48,639 bases of DNA from Mesotaenium endlicherianum (taxonomy: Eukaryota > Streptophyta > Zygnematophyceae > Zygnematales > Mesotaeniaceae): positions 1 through 48,639 of the forward strand of contig WELA01000646.1 in assembly GCA_009602735.1 (NCBI GenBank). The letters are read 5' to 3'. Position numbers and translations under genes: made by a program. Positions 9,637 to 20,637 of this stretch are shown in pieces (position 1 is the stretch's first letter; each line of letters begins with the position of its first letter). Under the pieces are notes generated by a model. It was not told where the DNA came from. It was given only the letters and a program-made list of their open reading frames with translations, and did not search any database.

Positions 9637-9672
9637 ATCCCTCCAACTGTACTTGTTGTCGCCTCGACAACA
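9637..9672 (-). other. Polypurine tract and conserved hairpin of element A
   Basis: Minus strand AGTTGGAGGGAT adjoins the LTR start TGTAATG. Just upstream is an inverted repeat, TGTTGTCG-3 nt-CGACAACA (9,654-9,672). The same hairpin and tract recur beside the LTRs at 23,767, 46,881 and 48,492. Confidence 0.8.
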
Positions 9673-9748
9673 TTAAACTGCAAAAGTCTTTGGCCAGGAA
9701 ACTGAACCTGACCCGCCTCTTCCCGTGACTGCCCCTTCAGCGTTTTGC

Positions 9749-11421
9749 CTAGGGGGTTGTTCCTGGGGCTTCAGGATCAGGAGACCGAGATCTGGACCTA
9801 GATCTGGACAGCCCTCTAGGTCTGTCAGCTGGCCTTCTAAAAAACCCCGTTTGCTCTAAAGTTGGACCTCGAGGAGAACGAAGGATGGTAGCCTGCTCTT
9901 CACCCACTTGGGTGTTGATCCCCACATAGACAGGCATTCCAGTAGGATGCTGAAATACATTGGCTAGAGGTACATGCCCCTGAGCGGAGGGGGAGGCCGG
10001 CATACCTCTGGCCCACCCGCGTGTCCCTCTTCTGGCACCCCTGTCCTCTGGGGATTTCTGCCTGTGTCTGCTCCCCAGTACAGTTAGATCAGAATCTTCC
10101 CCTGCTTGGGCAGGTGGGGGGAGCGAGTGCGGGGTCCAGTTGCCTCCAAGACGGGGATCACGTTCCAAATGCCTGATCGTGGTTCTTTAGGAAGTGTTCC
10201 TGCCTGACCTTGGGTCTCCTGAGTACCAGCTGCTGATGCTTCTCTTCTGCCTTGTTCTTCTTCCTCATCCTCCTCATCCTCCTCCTCGGAGAGAGTAGGA
10301 GTCTCGTCCACTAAGTCGTCCTGCTCCCTAGTAGACATGGAGTAGTCTACCGACCTCCCTTTCTTAGGGCGCGCGGGGGGTTGCTTGGCCTTCAGCCTGT
10401 TGATATCTATCCGGCCTGCATTCTTTGCCCATTTGACGAAGGCATGCTTTCCCTTTGAGAAATAGTCTCTTCCCCTCCTCCTATGCTCCTTGGTCTCTGC
10501 ATTCATATTGCTCAGGCAACCATTCAGCCTGGGGTCCCAAGGGGCAATGTGAGGTGGTAGGATGAGATAGCCGTCTAGGCCATAGTGGAAGTCATCCGGT
10601 TGGGCTCGGTCACCTTCCTGCTTCTTATTTGTGACGATCATCCACCTCCAGTCTGTTGGCTGCTGGTAATACTGGGGTCCGTGCTCAGCCTTCCTCATTT
10701 TACACGGGAACCAGTGGGGAGAGAACATCTGCTGTCTTGCTTCCCGGGCCAAGTACTCCCAGCTCCTTCTCTCAACTTCATTGTAAGCTGGCAACAGTGT
10801 GAGGTAGAATACCGTGTCCTTAAAGCTATTGGGCCGCATGCTCACCATCCGGATGAGTCTCTAATCTCCCACTATTCCCGGTATGGGGACCGGCTTGTTT
10901 TCTAAATCATCTGCAAGGTACCGGGCCTGCTCTGCTGTATAGCCCACCATCTTGGCATAATCTTCGTAGAGGACCACACCAGTGTGTGTCTCGATGTACC
11001 TATCCAGTGTTGCAGCTCCTTCCCTCTGTAGCAGTGTCGTCTGTTCCAGCTTGTTGATCTCCTGGGCTGCCAGCAATGCTTTCTTCAGGTTATCAAAGTT
11101 TTGGCCACCCACTACAGTACACCTGTAAGTGGCCAAGCTCTTCTGTCTGTCCGCTTCAATCTTTTTCCTTTTCTCCTCCTCGCCGCTGCCGCTTCTTCTT
11201 GTTGTTTCTTCTCTCTCGCCTCCTCAGCTTTTCTGAGGTTTTTCCGCTTCCTGATCCTTCTTCCTCTGTGCCTCTTCTGCCGCCTCTTGTTGTCTGCGGA
11301 CCCTTTCTTGTTCTCCTCTGGTGAGGGACGTCGCCGCCAGCTCCTTTTGGTATTGCTCCATTGTCCTCCTGGCTTCTTCTGCCTTGCGCTTTCTGTCCTC
11401 CTTTTGTGTAGTGGGAGCCAT
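9749..11421 (-). pseudogene. ORF3 of element A, conserved extra protein downstream of pol
   Basis: Starts at ATG (11,419-11,421) with MAPTTQKEDRKRK. The first ~110 residues are a charged coiled coil rich in Glu, Lys, Gln and Arg. A globular-looking region follows (GQNFDNLKKALLAAQEINK, VGYTAEQARYLADD, LLPAYNEVERRSWEYLA, LDGYLILPPHIAPWDP), then a basic segment, an acidic run (EEEDEEDEEEEQ) and an Arg-Ser-rich end (RSRSRSRSPDPE). Frameshifts in the coiled coil and a TAG near 10,861 break it. The C-terminal part changes frame near 10,084-10,168. No signal peptide or membrane segment is evident, so an envelope role is not supported. I recognise no family; homologues lie at 22,377-23,662 and 46,994-47,720. 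Confidence 0.75.
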
Positions 11422-11452
11422 CCTGTACATGTAACCAGGGCACAAGTTAGTA
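11419..11452 (-). promoter_or_regulatory. Branch point and 3' splice site upstream of ORF3 (element A)
   Basis: Minus strand TACTAAC (11,446-11,452) is followed about 24 nt later by CAG (11,423-11,425) and then G-ATG of ORF3. TACTAAC is the consensus branch-point sequence and the spacing is normal. The same arrangement occurs in element B, suggesting ORF3 is made from spliced RNA. Confidence 0.6.
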
Positions 11453-11819
11453 GGATATGGACGTTTGTCATAGGGATTGCAGGCAGGAAGTATGTCCGTA
11501 TTAGTATGGTGGATTTGCTCCTCTTTACCTTACAGGGTGATTGCTAGAAGTTGACGTAGTTGCGGTGCGCTAAACATAAACGTATGAATGTGTTTTAAGG
11601 TGAGTTAAGTGATGTGTTGCTGTGCGAGGCCCTTTTCCCTTCAGCTCAAGGTGCTTTCACGTAACTGTCCCTTTATCGCTCTCGCTCACTAACTGTCATA
11701 TACTTTTCCCCTCCAACTTAAATGAAGACACGACCGCCTGTCACCTTCCCGTGTCAACTGAAATGACAGTTATGGAGGGGCTCCAGTCGCCCGAAGGTGG
11801 AACCGTTTCAACGCCCCTT
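11453..11819 (-). other. Pol-ORF3 spacer with internal polypurine-like tract
   Basis: Non-coding spacer. Minus strand AAGTTGGAGGGGAAAA at about 11,704-11,719 shares AAGTTGGAGGG with the 3' polypurine tract. Element B has the same feature at 22,043-22,056. No gene is visible. Confidence 0.5.
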
Positions 11820-12649
11820 TGGCATTGGTCAAATGGTCCTTAAATTCCCAAGTGTCCCCAGAGGCATCGTAACCCTTCCATCGAATGAGGTATTTCATGA
11901 CATATTTAGACGATCAACGGACCGAGCGCGCGTCTAAAATCTCCTCAACCTCATATTCGTCAGAGTTGCCGTCCCTGACAGCGGGGACCGGTTCCGGTTG
12001 GACTGGGAACCAACCTGTGAACAGTATATCACCTTTGATGTATGGTTCCAGGAAGGAGACATTAAAGACCGGGTGACCCTTGTATTCGGCTGACACGTTT
12101 AGTTTGTAAGCGTTCTGACCGACACGACGCACCACCGAACATGGACCGACCCAGACAAGGCCAAGCTTTTTCTTGACCACACCAGGGAGGTACAGGTGCT
12201 GAGAATGCAGTTTGACTAGATTGCCTTTAGAAAATGTCAGCTCTCGACGGTGTTGATTAGCGTATTTTTGTTGGTTTTGTTGGGCTTTGTGCAGGTTTTG
12301 TTGGACTTCTGACAGGGTGTCAGCAAACTCCTGAGTTAACTGGAGGGAGACGGGATTGTCAATACCTTCAGGGTCAGTTAAAGACTCCCCCAGTACATCT
12401 AAAGGAGACTTAGGGACTCTACTCAGGCTGAGTTCAAAAGGAGTCTTGCCCGTTGACGCGTGCACCGCAATGTTGATCGCAAACTGAATTTGAGGCAACA
12501 GGTCATCCCAATTATCTTGTTTTTGGTTAATATATGCTCTCAGCACCTCCTGCAGAACTCGGTTAGTTCTTTCAGTCTGTCCATCAGTGTGAGGGTGGTT
12601 AGCTGTGCTAAGCAGCTGTTTGACTCCCATTAACCCCATTAAAGCTCTC
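11820..12649 (-). pseudogene. pol: Integrase C-terminal half and chromodomain (element A)
   Basis: Begins after a 1-nt deletion near 12,650 (TTTGG where TTTTGG would keep frame; FWRALMG expected) and carries the third catalytic residue in NHPHTDGQTERTNR. The GPF-type C-terminal domain follows (GNLVKLHSQHLYL, GPCSVVRRVGQNAYKL, HPVFNVSFLEPY). A chromodomain then starts at DEYEVEEILDARSVR; a TGA interrupts it, and the frame continues SSKYVMKYLIRWKGYD and TWEFKDHLTNAK. The WKGYD...TWE signature is typical of chromovirus integrases, which use it to bind histone marks. The TGA stands where Arg (CGA) would be expected. Confidence 0.85.
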
Positions 12650-14462
12650 CAAACTTAGAGGTAAATTTTGAGTCTCTGTCTGAGATGATATCAGAGGGAA
12701 GCCCATGTTGGCATACTACATGGTTGTAGAACTGTCTCGCTGTTTTGAGTGCAGTCACTTTGACAGTTGTGGGGATAAAATTGACCATCTTTGTCAGTTT
12801 ATCCACGACTACCAGTATCGAATCATGCCCATTGGCAGTTTTTGGTAGTGTGACCACCCAGTCCAGGGATATAGTTTCCCAGCGTCCAGCTGGAATGGGG
12901 AGTGGTTGCAAGAGACCTCCCGGTGGTGTGTGCCTAGACTTATTTTTTTGACACTGATCACAGGACTTTACATATTTCAAGACCTCCTGAGGCAACCCCT
13001 CCGAATGATAATGTTTCGCCAGTTTGCCAACTGTTTTGGCCTGCCCCAAATGCCCACCCAGTAAACTGTCATGTGCTTGACTCAATAAAAGGGACCTTAT
13101 TTCCAAGTTATTAGGAATGACCAGCTTCAGCCTGCCTGAAGTGATTTCTGTCACCCAGACCCCTCCCTTATGCTTATACCCGAGTGCAGTAGCACGACAC
13201 ACACCAGTAGTGGGGCTGGGCTCAAATGTTGGGTCAGAAAGGTAGGCTTTCCTAAGTTGTTCAAGAAAGGACTTTTTCACCTCTAGTGAAGTGAGTGCAC
13301 ACAGGACTTTATCTACAGCATGCTGACTAAAGTTGCTTTCTTGCAAGTCAGGTCTTCTAGAGAGTGCATCAGCAAGATTCAACTTCCCTGGTTTGTAGTC
13401 GATCTGGACTTGGAATTGCTCCAGCATCTTGGTCCAGCGGTTCTCCCTCCTCGACAGCTTGGACTTCTTCTCAAAGTGAGTCAGAGCTAGATGATCTGTA
13501 ATCACCTTAAAAGCTTTACCATGTAAGTATGCTCTCCACTGTTTGAGTACATGAATGATAGCTAGCAGCTCTTTATCATGCACTGAGTAATTAATCTCCG
13601 CTGGATTAAATTTCATAGACTCATACAACACAGGATGCCACTCCTGCCGTACCTTACCATCCTTTGTGGTTTTGTCAGCAGGCTGCAACAAAATAGCACC
13701 CATGGCAAAGTCAGAGGCATCAGTAACCACCTGCACCGGTTTGCTGGGGTCATACACGGCTAGCACTGGGGCAGAACAAAGGGCATCTTTAAGGGTCTGG
13801 AAGGCAGCCTGCTGCTCTTCCCCCCACGCATACCCTATGTCGTTCTTAGTAAGGTCAGTCGGTTTACTGGCCTTTGTAGAATAATTCTCAATAAATCTCC
13901 TATAGTAGTTAGCCAACCCGAGGAAGGATCTAACTTCAGAGACAGACTGTGATGCTGGCCAGTCCCTTATGGTCTGGACTCTCTTAGGATCCACACTGAT
14001 GCCGTCTTTACTGACAACATGGCCTAAGAATTCAGTACTTTCTTTAAAGAAATCACACTTGCTCATTTTTGCATATAAGTGATTTTTTCTCAGAGTGTCA
14101 AGGACTGTCTTTAAGTGTCTAGCAGGGTGAGCTTCATCCTTAGAGAAAATTAAAATATCTTCCAGGAAAACTTGCACAAACTTATCCAAGTAAGGCCTGA
14201 AAATGTCATTCATAGCACCCATGAAGGTCGCAGGAGCATTAGTCAGTCCAAATGGCATCACGTTGAACTCATAGTGTCCATAACGTGTGCGGAAGGCAAT
14301 CTTGTGTTCATCCCCCTCAGCAATTCTGATTTGATGATAACCACTCTTGAGATCTATCTTATTGAACACCTTAGCACCAGACAGGGTATCAAGCAAGTCC
14401 TTGATTCTGGGTAAAGCATACTTGTTCTTTATTGTTATTCTGTTCAGGGCTCTGTAATCCAC
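12639..14462 (-). pseudogene. pol: RT, RNase H and integrase N-terminus (element A)
   Basis: One long open frame covers RT ([43 protein letters not shown], box [24 protein letters not shown]), RNase H ([45 protein letters not shown]), the integrase HHCC module ([30 protein letters not shown]) and the core up to [12 protein letters not shown]. The catalytic box reads ED where DD is required; element B has FMDD. This change and the stop before RT mean the copy cannot encode active RT. The frame ends by a 1-nt deletion into the next feature. Confidence 0.92.
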
Positions 14463-15455
14463 TCACATCCGAATACCACCATCCTTTTTCTTAACAAATA
14501 GGATGGGTGCGCCGTAAGGTGATTTACTGGGAGAAATATAACCACTTTCCTCAAGCTCCGCAATCTGTGTTTTCAACTCCTCGCTCTCCACATAAGAGAA
14601 GTCATAAGTGCGTTGCCAGGGTGGCTGACTCCCAGGTAATAAATCAATCCTATGATCTACTTCTCTCTTATGGGGTAGTCCTGGAGGCATATTAAACACA
14701 TCCGTGTACTGAGCATCAATTTTCGCAGCAGTAGGGTGCTCCGGAGGGCTTACCTTTTTCTCCACCACTTCTTCGGGTTGAGGAGGTACGTCTCTTATCA
14801 GCAGACAGAACATTCTGTCTTCCTTCTGGTTCCAGCTTTTGACGAACTCCAATGCATTCAGCAACTTGCATCCTTCTGGAAGCCTCTTCTTTTCCTTCAT
14901 TTGCCATCCACACAGGACAAGAGGAAGAGCACTGGTGGGTGCCAAGTCAGTCTGCCCATCACTGGCTCCTCTCACTTTAACTGTACCTCTGCTCCAACAC
15001 ACTTCAGCTTGATGTCTATTAAGCCAGGACCTGCCTAGCACGAGATCATAAAAGCCAGTGTTGAGTACCTCAAATGTAAGCGTTTCAGTTAGAACTGCAA
15101 TGCCAGAACCTAACTGGACCTCAATAGGCTTGGTTATAACTCCTCCGGGGATACTTGAGGCATCTCCAAGGAATATTTTTCTATTCCCTTGGGTGACAGT
15201 AGGCAGCCTTAGCCGCTTAACTAAGTCCTTGTGGATAAAAGTATGTGACGCCCCTCCGTCAACAAATGCCCTCACCTTCCTACCTGCAATCATGCAATGC
15301 AGTAGGATAGGGGGGACTGTCTTTTCCTGACTTTCGCATTGTTCTCCTGACGTAGCAAAGAAATGTTGGACATCAGGTGGAACAAGAGCATCCAGACTGT
15401 GCACTCTCTGGACGTCTATATTGCTGATGGTCTCCTTTATCTGGTTGTCAGGCAT
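14463..15455 (-). pseudogene. pol: Protease and RT N-terminus (element A)
   Basis: Contains a retropepsin-like domain with active site VDGGASHTFI (DGG rather than DTG/DSG) and the closing strand FYDLVLGRSWL. A spacer follows, then the first RT residues ([27 protein letters not shown]). A TGA at about 14,460 replaces the Cys codon seen in element B (RMCVDYR) and separates this from the RT frame. The segment upstream of CMPDNQIKE is a deletion junction with gag. It would act as the polyprotein-processing protease. Confidence 0.88.
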
Positions 15456-15930
15456 GCATAGTCTAGCAAATGCAGCAGCGTGAAATTGGCATCTACTTGC
15501 TGCGTAGTGTCCTCAACAGTCCCTCTCGCTCCTGCAGCAGCAATTCCTGCCGCATTCAGCCGGTCACGTATTTGACCTAGGGGTACATTGAATTGTACAG
15601 CAGGAGGTGGGTTCAGGATATTGGCCCTGGATGCCATAAGTTCTTCAACAGTGCGCTTGTCAGCTGGCTGTTCTTCCCTCCTTTCTGTATCTTCAGCGGC
15701 CTTTGCTAATTGTTCAGTTCTAATCTGGCTCTCTCCTCCTCAGCTTGCTGTGCTGCAACTGCGGCAATAACACTGGCCTCATCTGCAGCCTCTCTAGGTG
15801 CAGTATCTGCCACTAGTTCAGAATAGGTACGGGTTCCCGCTACATGGCTTTTCGCCTGGTTTTTGACATTCTCGCTATCCTGGTTCTCCATGTCTCGGGT
15901 GTTGCTAGTTTGAGATCTTGTCCTTACCAT
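15456..15930 (-). pseudogene. gag: Gag N-terminal remnant (element A)
   Basis: Starts with MVRTRSQTSNTRDM shortly after the primer-binding site, followed by an Ala/Glu-rich helix and FNVPLGQIRDRLNAAGIA, shared with element B. It then jumps from VDANFTLLHLLD directly to CMPDNQIKE, the start of pol. Relative to element B about 1.1 kb is missing, including the capsid-like core and the zinc knuckle. A frameshift near 15,700 splits it. This copy cannot make a complete Gag. Confidence 0.7.
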
Positions 15931-15950
15931 ACAAAGAAGACTGTAATAAT

Positions 15951-15964
15951 TGCTCCGATACCAC
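15951..15964 (-). other. Primer-binding site of element A
   Basis: Minus strand TGGTATCGGAGCA directly follows the 5' LTR. It matches the initiator-Met tRNA 3' end (plant type TGGTATCAGAGC) with one change. Element C has the same site. Confidence 0.8.
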
Positions 15965-16746
15965 TGAAATGAATCGTCTTACCAAATAGGCGATTAATAA
16001 TTAATAAAAATCTTTATATCAGGAAGTAATCTTTATGGATTTTTCGTTAACTGATTAAACGGCAAAGGACAACACACTAGCAGTGAACAATACTCGTAAA
16101 TCAAATGCGAGTAAACTAGCATCAATAATGCATTCAGTAAACTCATGCATAAGCAAGGTTAGAAGACAGTGCGTATCAATGGCTTCTCGCCTTGGATTCA
16201 GTTCTCTCTCAGTCAGCTGTACAAGAGAGTTGGCCTCGTTTTTGAATGCCGAACTCGAGAGCATTGCCTAGCATATGTACATGGAATGAGTTTACTGTTC
16301 AACGATCAGTGCGATGGCACCGCCTACCCGGGAGTTAACCACGTTGGTAGGACCTCGGTTAACCAAATCCACCGCCATCTCCCATCATCCCGAATCGCCA
16401 TCCATCATAGGGATGTCATTTGGCCATTCATCTAGCATACCACACTTAGATGCATATCGAGGCAGTTTGCTGCTACCGAGTACAGAAGTCAGCTGGCTGT
16501 TAAAGAATGTGTCAGCAAGCTGACTTAAGCTGACTTCAGCTTGCTGCATCCGGCTGAGTCATTAAACTGATACTAAATATAAACTCCAGCACACTGACTA
16601 TTAACTAAAGTTCAGCAGGCTGAATTATGTAAATTACATTTAAATGAATATTACTTCTACTAATATACTGATTCATTACAGGCTGAACTTAATTTACAAT
16701 TACATTTAAATGAATATTACATCTACTAATATACTGATTCATTACA
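15965..16746 (-). mobile_element. 5' LTR of element A with terminal tandem duplication
   Basis: Same family as 8,923-9,636. The end carrying the minus-strand LTR start is duplicated: units 16,618-16,680 and 16,681-16,746 both end in GATTCATTACA. The LTR at 46,100-46,881 has the same duplication. Confidence 0.88.
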
Positions 16747-17009
16747 ATGACTCAGCTGAGAGCAGCAGGCTGAAGTCAACTTAGGTCAGCTTGCTGATAC
16801 ATTGTTTGACAGCCAGCTGACTTCTGTACTCGGTAGCAGCGATTTGCCTAGATATGCATCTAAGTGTGGTATGCTAGATGAATGGCCAAATGACATCCTT
16901 AGCATGGATGGCGATTCGGGATGATGGGAGATGGCGGTGGATTTGGTTAACGGAGGTCCTACCAACGTGGTTAACTCCCAAGTAGGCAATGCCGTTGCAC
17001 TTGCCGTTG
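16747..17009 (+). mobile_element. Truncated 5' LTR of element B
   Basis: Plus-strand counterpart of the LTR region 23,933-24,193, breaking off at CTTGCCGTTG and continuing directly into gag. The 3' half of the LTR, the primer-binding site and the start of gag are missing. It abuts element A's LTR head to head. Confidence 0.8.
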
Positions 17010-18256
17010 CTCGCTGCTGAGGGTGCAGAAAGGAGGGACGGACAGTCCGCGGTCGAGCGCACTGTCGAAGGATTTATGGCAGCGAGAGCCAATGTCCTGA
17101 AGCCACCTCCTGCTGTACAACTCAACGTTCCTCTAGGTCAAATTCGTGACCGGCTGAATGCGGCAAGAATTGCTGCTGTAGGAGCAAAAGGACTGTTGAG
17201 GACACCTCTCAGCAAGTGGATGCCACTGCTGCTGCTGCATTTGCTGGACTTTCACCTCAGAGTGTAGATTTGGGAGCACTATTTGTGCAAATGCAATTGC
17301 AAATGGCGAGCATGTATCAGTCCCAACAGGAGGATAAACGAATCATAATGTCCTTGCTGACAAAGACCAATTGGGTTCTCAAACCACTGGTGGTCGTGGT
17401 AGAGGACCTAGTAAGCCTAAGCCAAAACCTCCTCAAAACTATGATCCTGAGGGAAACAAAAAGTATTACCTGATCAAGTTTCTCGCTGATGTTGAGCAGT
17501 GGCTGGAGAACTACCCAGAACTGCAGGATTACGAGAAGGTCAGGCACACTGGTGCTTTACTAAACGGCAGTGCAGCAGACTGGTGGTTGTATTGGAAAGG
17601 AGGGCGTAAGGCTTAGCAACTCGGTGACCCTACTTGAGTAGAGTTTGTCGAGAAAGCGCATGAGAAGTTTGATGTCATTAATCAGCAGGAGAAAGCTATC
17701 TTTGCAATGATCTCCATGACACTGAAGCAGACCACTTCAGATCCTGAGTTTGCTCAGAAGTTCCAGGAGAACATGATGAAGCAGCCAGACTTGCCAGAGC
17801 GGTATAGGATAGCATACTTCAGGTATGGCTTGAAATCCGAAGTCTCTGGTCATTTTGCTGAAAAGAAATATGAGAAACTGGCTGACTTGATACAGGCCGC
17901 TGATGCGTGGGATCAGCAGCAGTTTAATCACAAGAGCCAGAGTAATGCTTTGGTGTCTAAGATTGTCAAATAGCCCCACGATTCCTACAAAGCAATTGAA
18001 GGAGACTGGGGCTAAGGACCATCAGGGTGATGAGTAAAAGTATGAATATACTGCTATGCAACCTAGAGAGAGAGGTGGTTACTCTCCAGGTGGCTATGGA
18101 AGAGGTGGTGGTAGGACTAAGCCGAGGCCAGCCTCAGCAAAATCTATTTGCTTCCATTGCCAGCAGCTGGGTCACTACAGAGAACAGTGTTCAATCAAGC
18201 ACCTTCCAAAGGTCGAGAGAAAAGACCAGCCATTAAAAGACAGCAACAGTCAGTAA
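17010..18256 (+). pseudogene. gag: Gag with zinc knuckle (element B)
   Basis: Pieces in several frames. NVPLGQIRDRLNAARIA matches element A. A capsid-like core follows (FLADVEQWLENYPELQDYEK, LLNGSAADWWLYWKGG, then LPERYRIAYFRYGLKSEV and KKYEKLADLIQAADAWD), then a Gly/Arg-rich segment and a CCHC zinc knuckle CFHCQQLGHYREQC near 18,148-18,190. At least four frameshifts or stops (near 17,200, 17,380, 17,616 and 17,973) disrupt it. The gag frame ends at 18,256 while the pol-side frame is already open from 18,148 in the -1 frame, hinting at frameshift expression of pol. The product would form virus-like particles and bind RNA. Confidence 0.8.
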
Positions 18257-18787
18257 TCCAATTTACAGATTGTGAGGATGCTAGAGATAGTGAGTCGTCA
18301 CTAGCTACCTACGTAGCAGGTATTATGGATCCTGCTGAACAAGATTCATTATGCATACCTGACAAACAAATAAGGAGACCATCAGCAATATAGACCCCCA
18401 GAGAGTGCACACTCTGGATGATCTTGTTCTACCTCATGTCCAACATTTCTTCGCTAAGTCAGGAGAACAATGCAAAAGTCAGGAAAAATATGTCCCCCCT
18501 ATTCTACTGCATTGTATGATTGCAGGTAGGAAGGTGAGGGCATTTGTTGACGGAGGGACGTCACATACTTTTATCCAGAAGGACTTAGTCAAGCGGCTAA
18601 GGCTGCCTACAGTCACCCAAAAAAATAGAAAAAATAAAAAATATTCTTTGGAGATGCCCCGAGTATCCCCGGAGGAATTATAAGCAAGCCTATTGAGATC
18701 CAGTTAGGTTTTGGCATTGCAGTTCTAACTGAAACGCTTACGTCTGAGGTACTCAACACTGGCTTTTATGATCTCTTGCTAGGCTAG
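18257..18787 (+). pseudogene. pol: Protease (element B)
   Basis: Retropepsin-like active site FVDGGTSHTFI, preceded by HCMIAGRKVRAF as in element A. An A-rich stretch near 18,620-18,650 shifts the frame, and a TAG at about 18,785 (LG*LWLNRHQ) follows. Loss of one A near 18,370 shifts the frame upstream relative to element A (CMPDNQIKE). Confidence 0.75.
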
Positions 18788-20637
18788 TTGTGGCTTAACA
18801 GACATCAAGTTGAAGTGTGTTGGAGCAAAGGCACAGTGAAAGTGAGAGGAGCAAGTGATGGGCAGACTAACTTGGCACGCACCAGTGCTCTTCCTCTTGT
18901 CTTGTATCGATGGCAAATGAGGGAAAAGAAGAGGCTTCCAGAAGGATGCAAATTGCTGAATGCAATGGAGTTCATCGAAAGCTCGAACCAGAAGGAAGAC
19001 AAAATGTTTTGTCTGCTGCTAAGGAAGGTACCTGCTCAACTTGAAGAAGTGGCTGCGAAAAAGGTAAGCCCTCTGGAGCACCCTACTACTGCAAGAATTG
19101 TTGCTCATTATATTGATGTTTTTAATATGCCTCCAGGACTACCCCCTAAGAGGGAAGTAGGTCACATGGATGATTTGTTACCTCGGAGTCAGCCACCCTG
19201 GCAACGCACTTATGGCTTGTCTTATATCGAAAGCAAAGAGTTGAAAACACAGATTGCAGAGCTTGAGGAAAATGGTTATACTTCCCCCAGTAAATCACCT
19301 TATGGCGCACCCATCCTATTTGTTAAGAAAAAGGATGGACATTTGCGGATGTGTGTTGATTACAGAGCTCTTAATAGAATTACAATAAAGAACAAGTGTG
19401 CTATACCCAAAATTGAGGACTTGCTTGATACCCTGTCGGGTGCTAAAGTGTTCAAAAAAGTAGATCTTAAGAGTGGTTATCATCAAATGAGAGTTGCTGA
19501 GGGGGATGAACACAAGACTGCCTTCCGCACACGTTTTAAACATTATGAGTTTAATGTGATGCCATTTGGAGTGACTAATGCTCCTGCAACCTTCATGGGT
19601 GCTATGAATGACATTTTCAGACCTTACTTGGATAAGTTTGTGCAAGTCTTCATGGATGATATTTTAATTTTCTCCAAAGATGAAGCTCAACATGCTGAAC
19701 ACTTAAAGACAGTCATGGACACTCTGCAAAGGAATCAGTTATATGCTAAAATGAGCAAGTGTGATTTCATTAGGAAAGTATTGAATTGTTGGGCCACGTT
19801 GTCAGTAAAGAAGGCATCAGTGTGGATTCTAAGGAAGTCCAGACCATAAGGGACTGGCCAGTACCACAGTGGGTCTCAAAAGTTAGATTCTACCTTGCGT
19901 TGGCTAACTACTACAAGAGATTCATCGAAAATAATTCTATAAACGCCAGTAAACTGACTGACCTTACTAAGGACATAGGGTATGTGTGGGGGGAAGAGCA
20001 GCAAGCTGCCTTCCAGACCCTTAAAGATGCCCTTTGTTCTGCCCCAGTGCTAGTCGTGAATGACCCCAGCAAACCGGTGCAGGTGGTTACTGATGCCTCT
20101 GACTTTGCCATGGGTGCTATTTTGTTGCAGCCTGCTGACAAAACCACAAAGAATGGTAAGGTACGGCAGGAGTGGCATCCTGTGTTGTATGAGTTTATGA
20201 AATTTAATCCAGCGGAGATTAATTACTCAGTGCATGATAAAGAGCTGCTAGCTATCATTCATGTACTCAAACAGTGGAGAGCATACTTATATGGTAAAGT
20301 TTTTAAGGTGATTACAGATCATCTAGCTCTGACTCACTTTGAGAAGAAGTCCAAGCTGTCGAGGAGGGAGAACCGCTGGAGCTAGATGTTGGAGCAGCTC
20401 CAAGTCCAGATCGACTACAAACCAGGGGAGTTGAATACTGCTCATGCACTCTCTAAAAGACCTGACTTGCAAGAAGGGAACTTTAATCAGCATGCTATGA
20501 ACAAAGTTCTTTGTGCACTCACTTCACTAAAGGTGAAAAGTCCTTCCTGGAACAACCTAGGAAAGCCTACCTTTCTGACCCAACATTTGAGCCCAGCCTC
20601 ACTGAGGGTGCAATCTTGCAACTGCACTTGGGTATAG
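18788..20637 (+). pseudogene. pol: RT and RNase H (element B)
   Basis: RT motifs are better kept than in element [59 protein letters not shown] and an intact [11 protein letters not shown] box. A frameshift near 19,790 leads into [13 protein letters not shown], then RNase H ([40 protein letters not shown]). A TAG at about 20,383 (RENRWS*MLEQ) and a frameshift near 20,540 follow. No single reading frame spans the enzyme. Confidence 0.88.

Larger units (their letters stand above)
8923..16746 (-). mobile_element. Family-A Ty3/gypsy element A, complete with two LTRs, internally decayed
   Basis: Minus-strand order: 5' LTR (15,965-16,746), PBS, gag remnant, protease, RT, RNase H, integrase, chromodomain, spacer, ORF3, hairpin and polypurine tract, 3' LTR (8,923-9,636). 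It carries a gag deletion, a nonsense codon before RT, an altered RT catalytic box and a 1-nt integrase frameshift. The flanks (methyltransferase left, an inverted family-A LTR right) show no obvious 5-bp target duplication, so the right side has probably been rearranged. Confidence 0.88.

Noticed and set aside
9749..11421. ORF3 as a retroviral-type envelope gene
   Set aside because: Its position and possible splicing fit, but I see no signal peptide, transmembrane helix or Cys-rich ectodomain; composition is charged and acidic.
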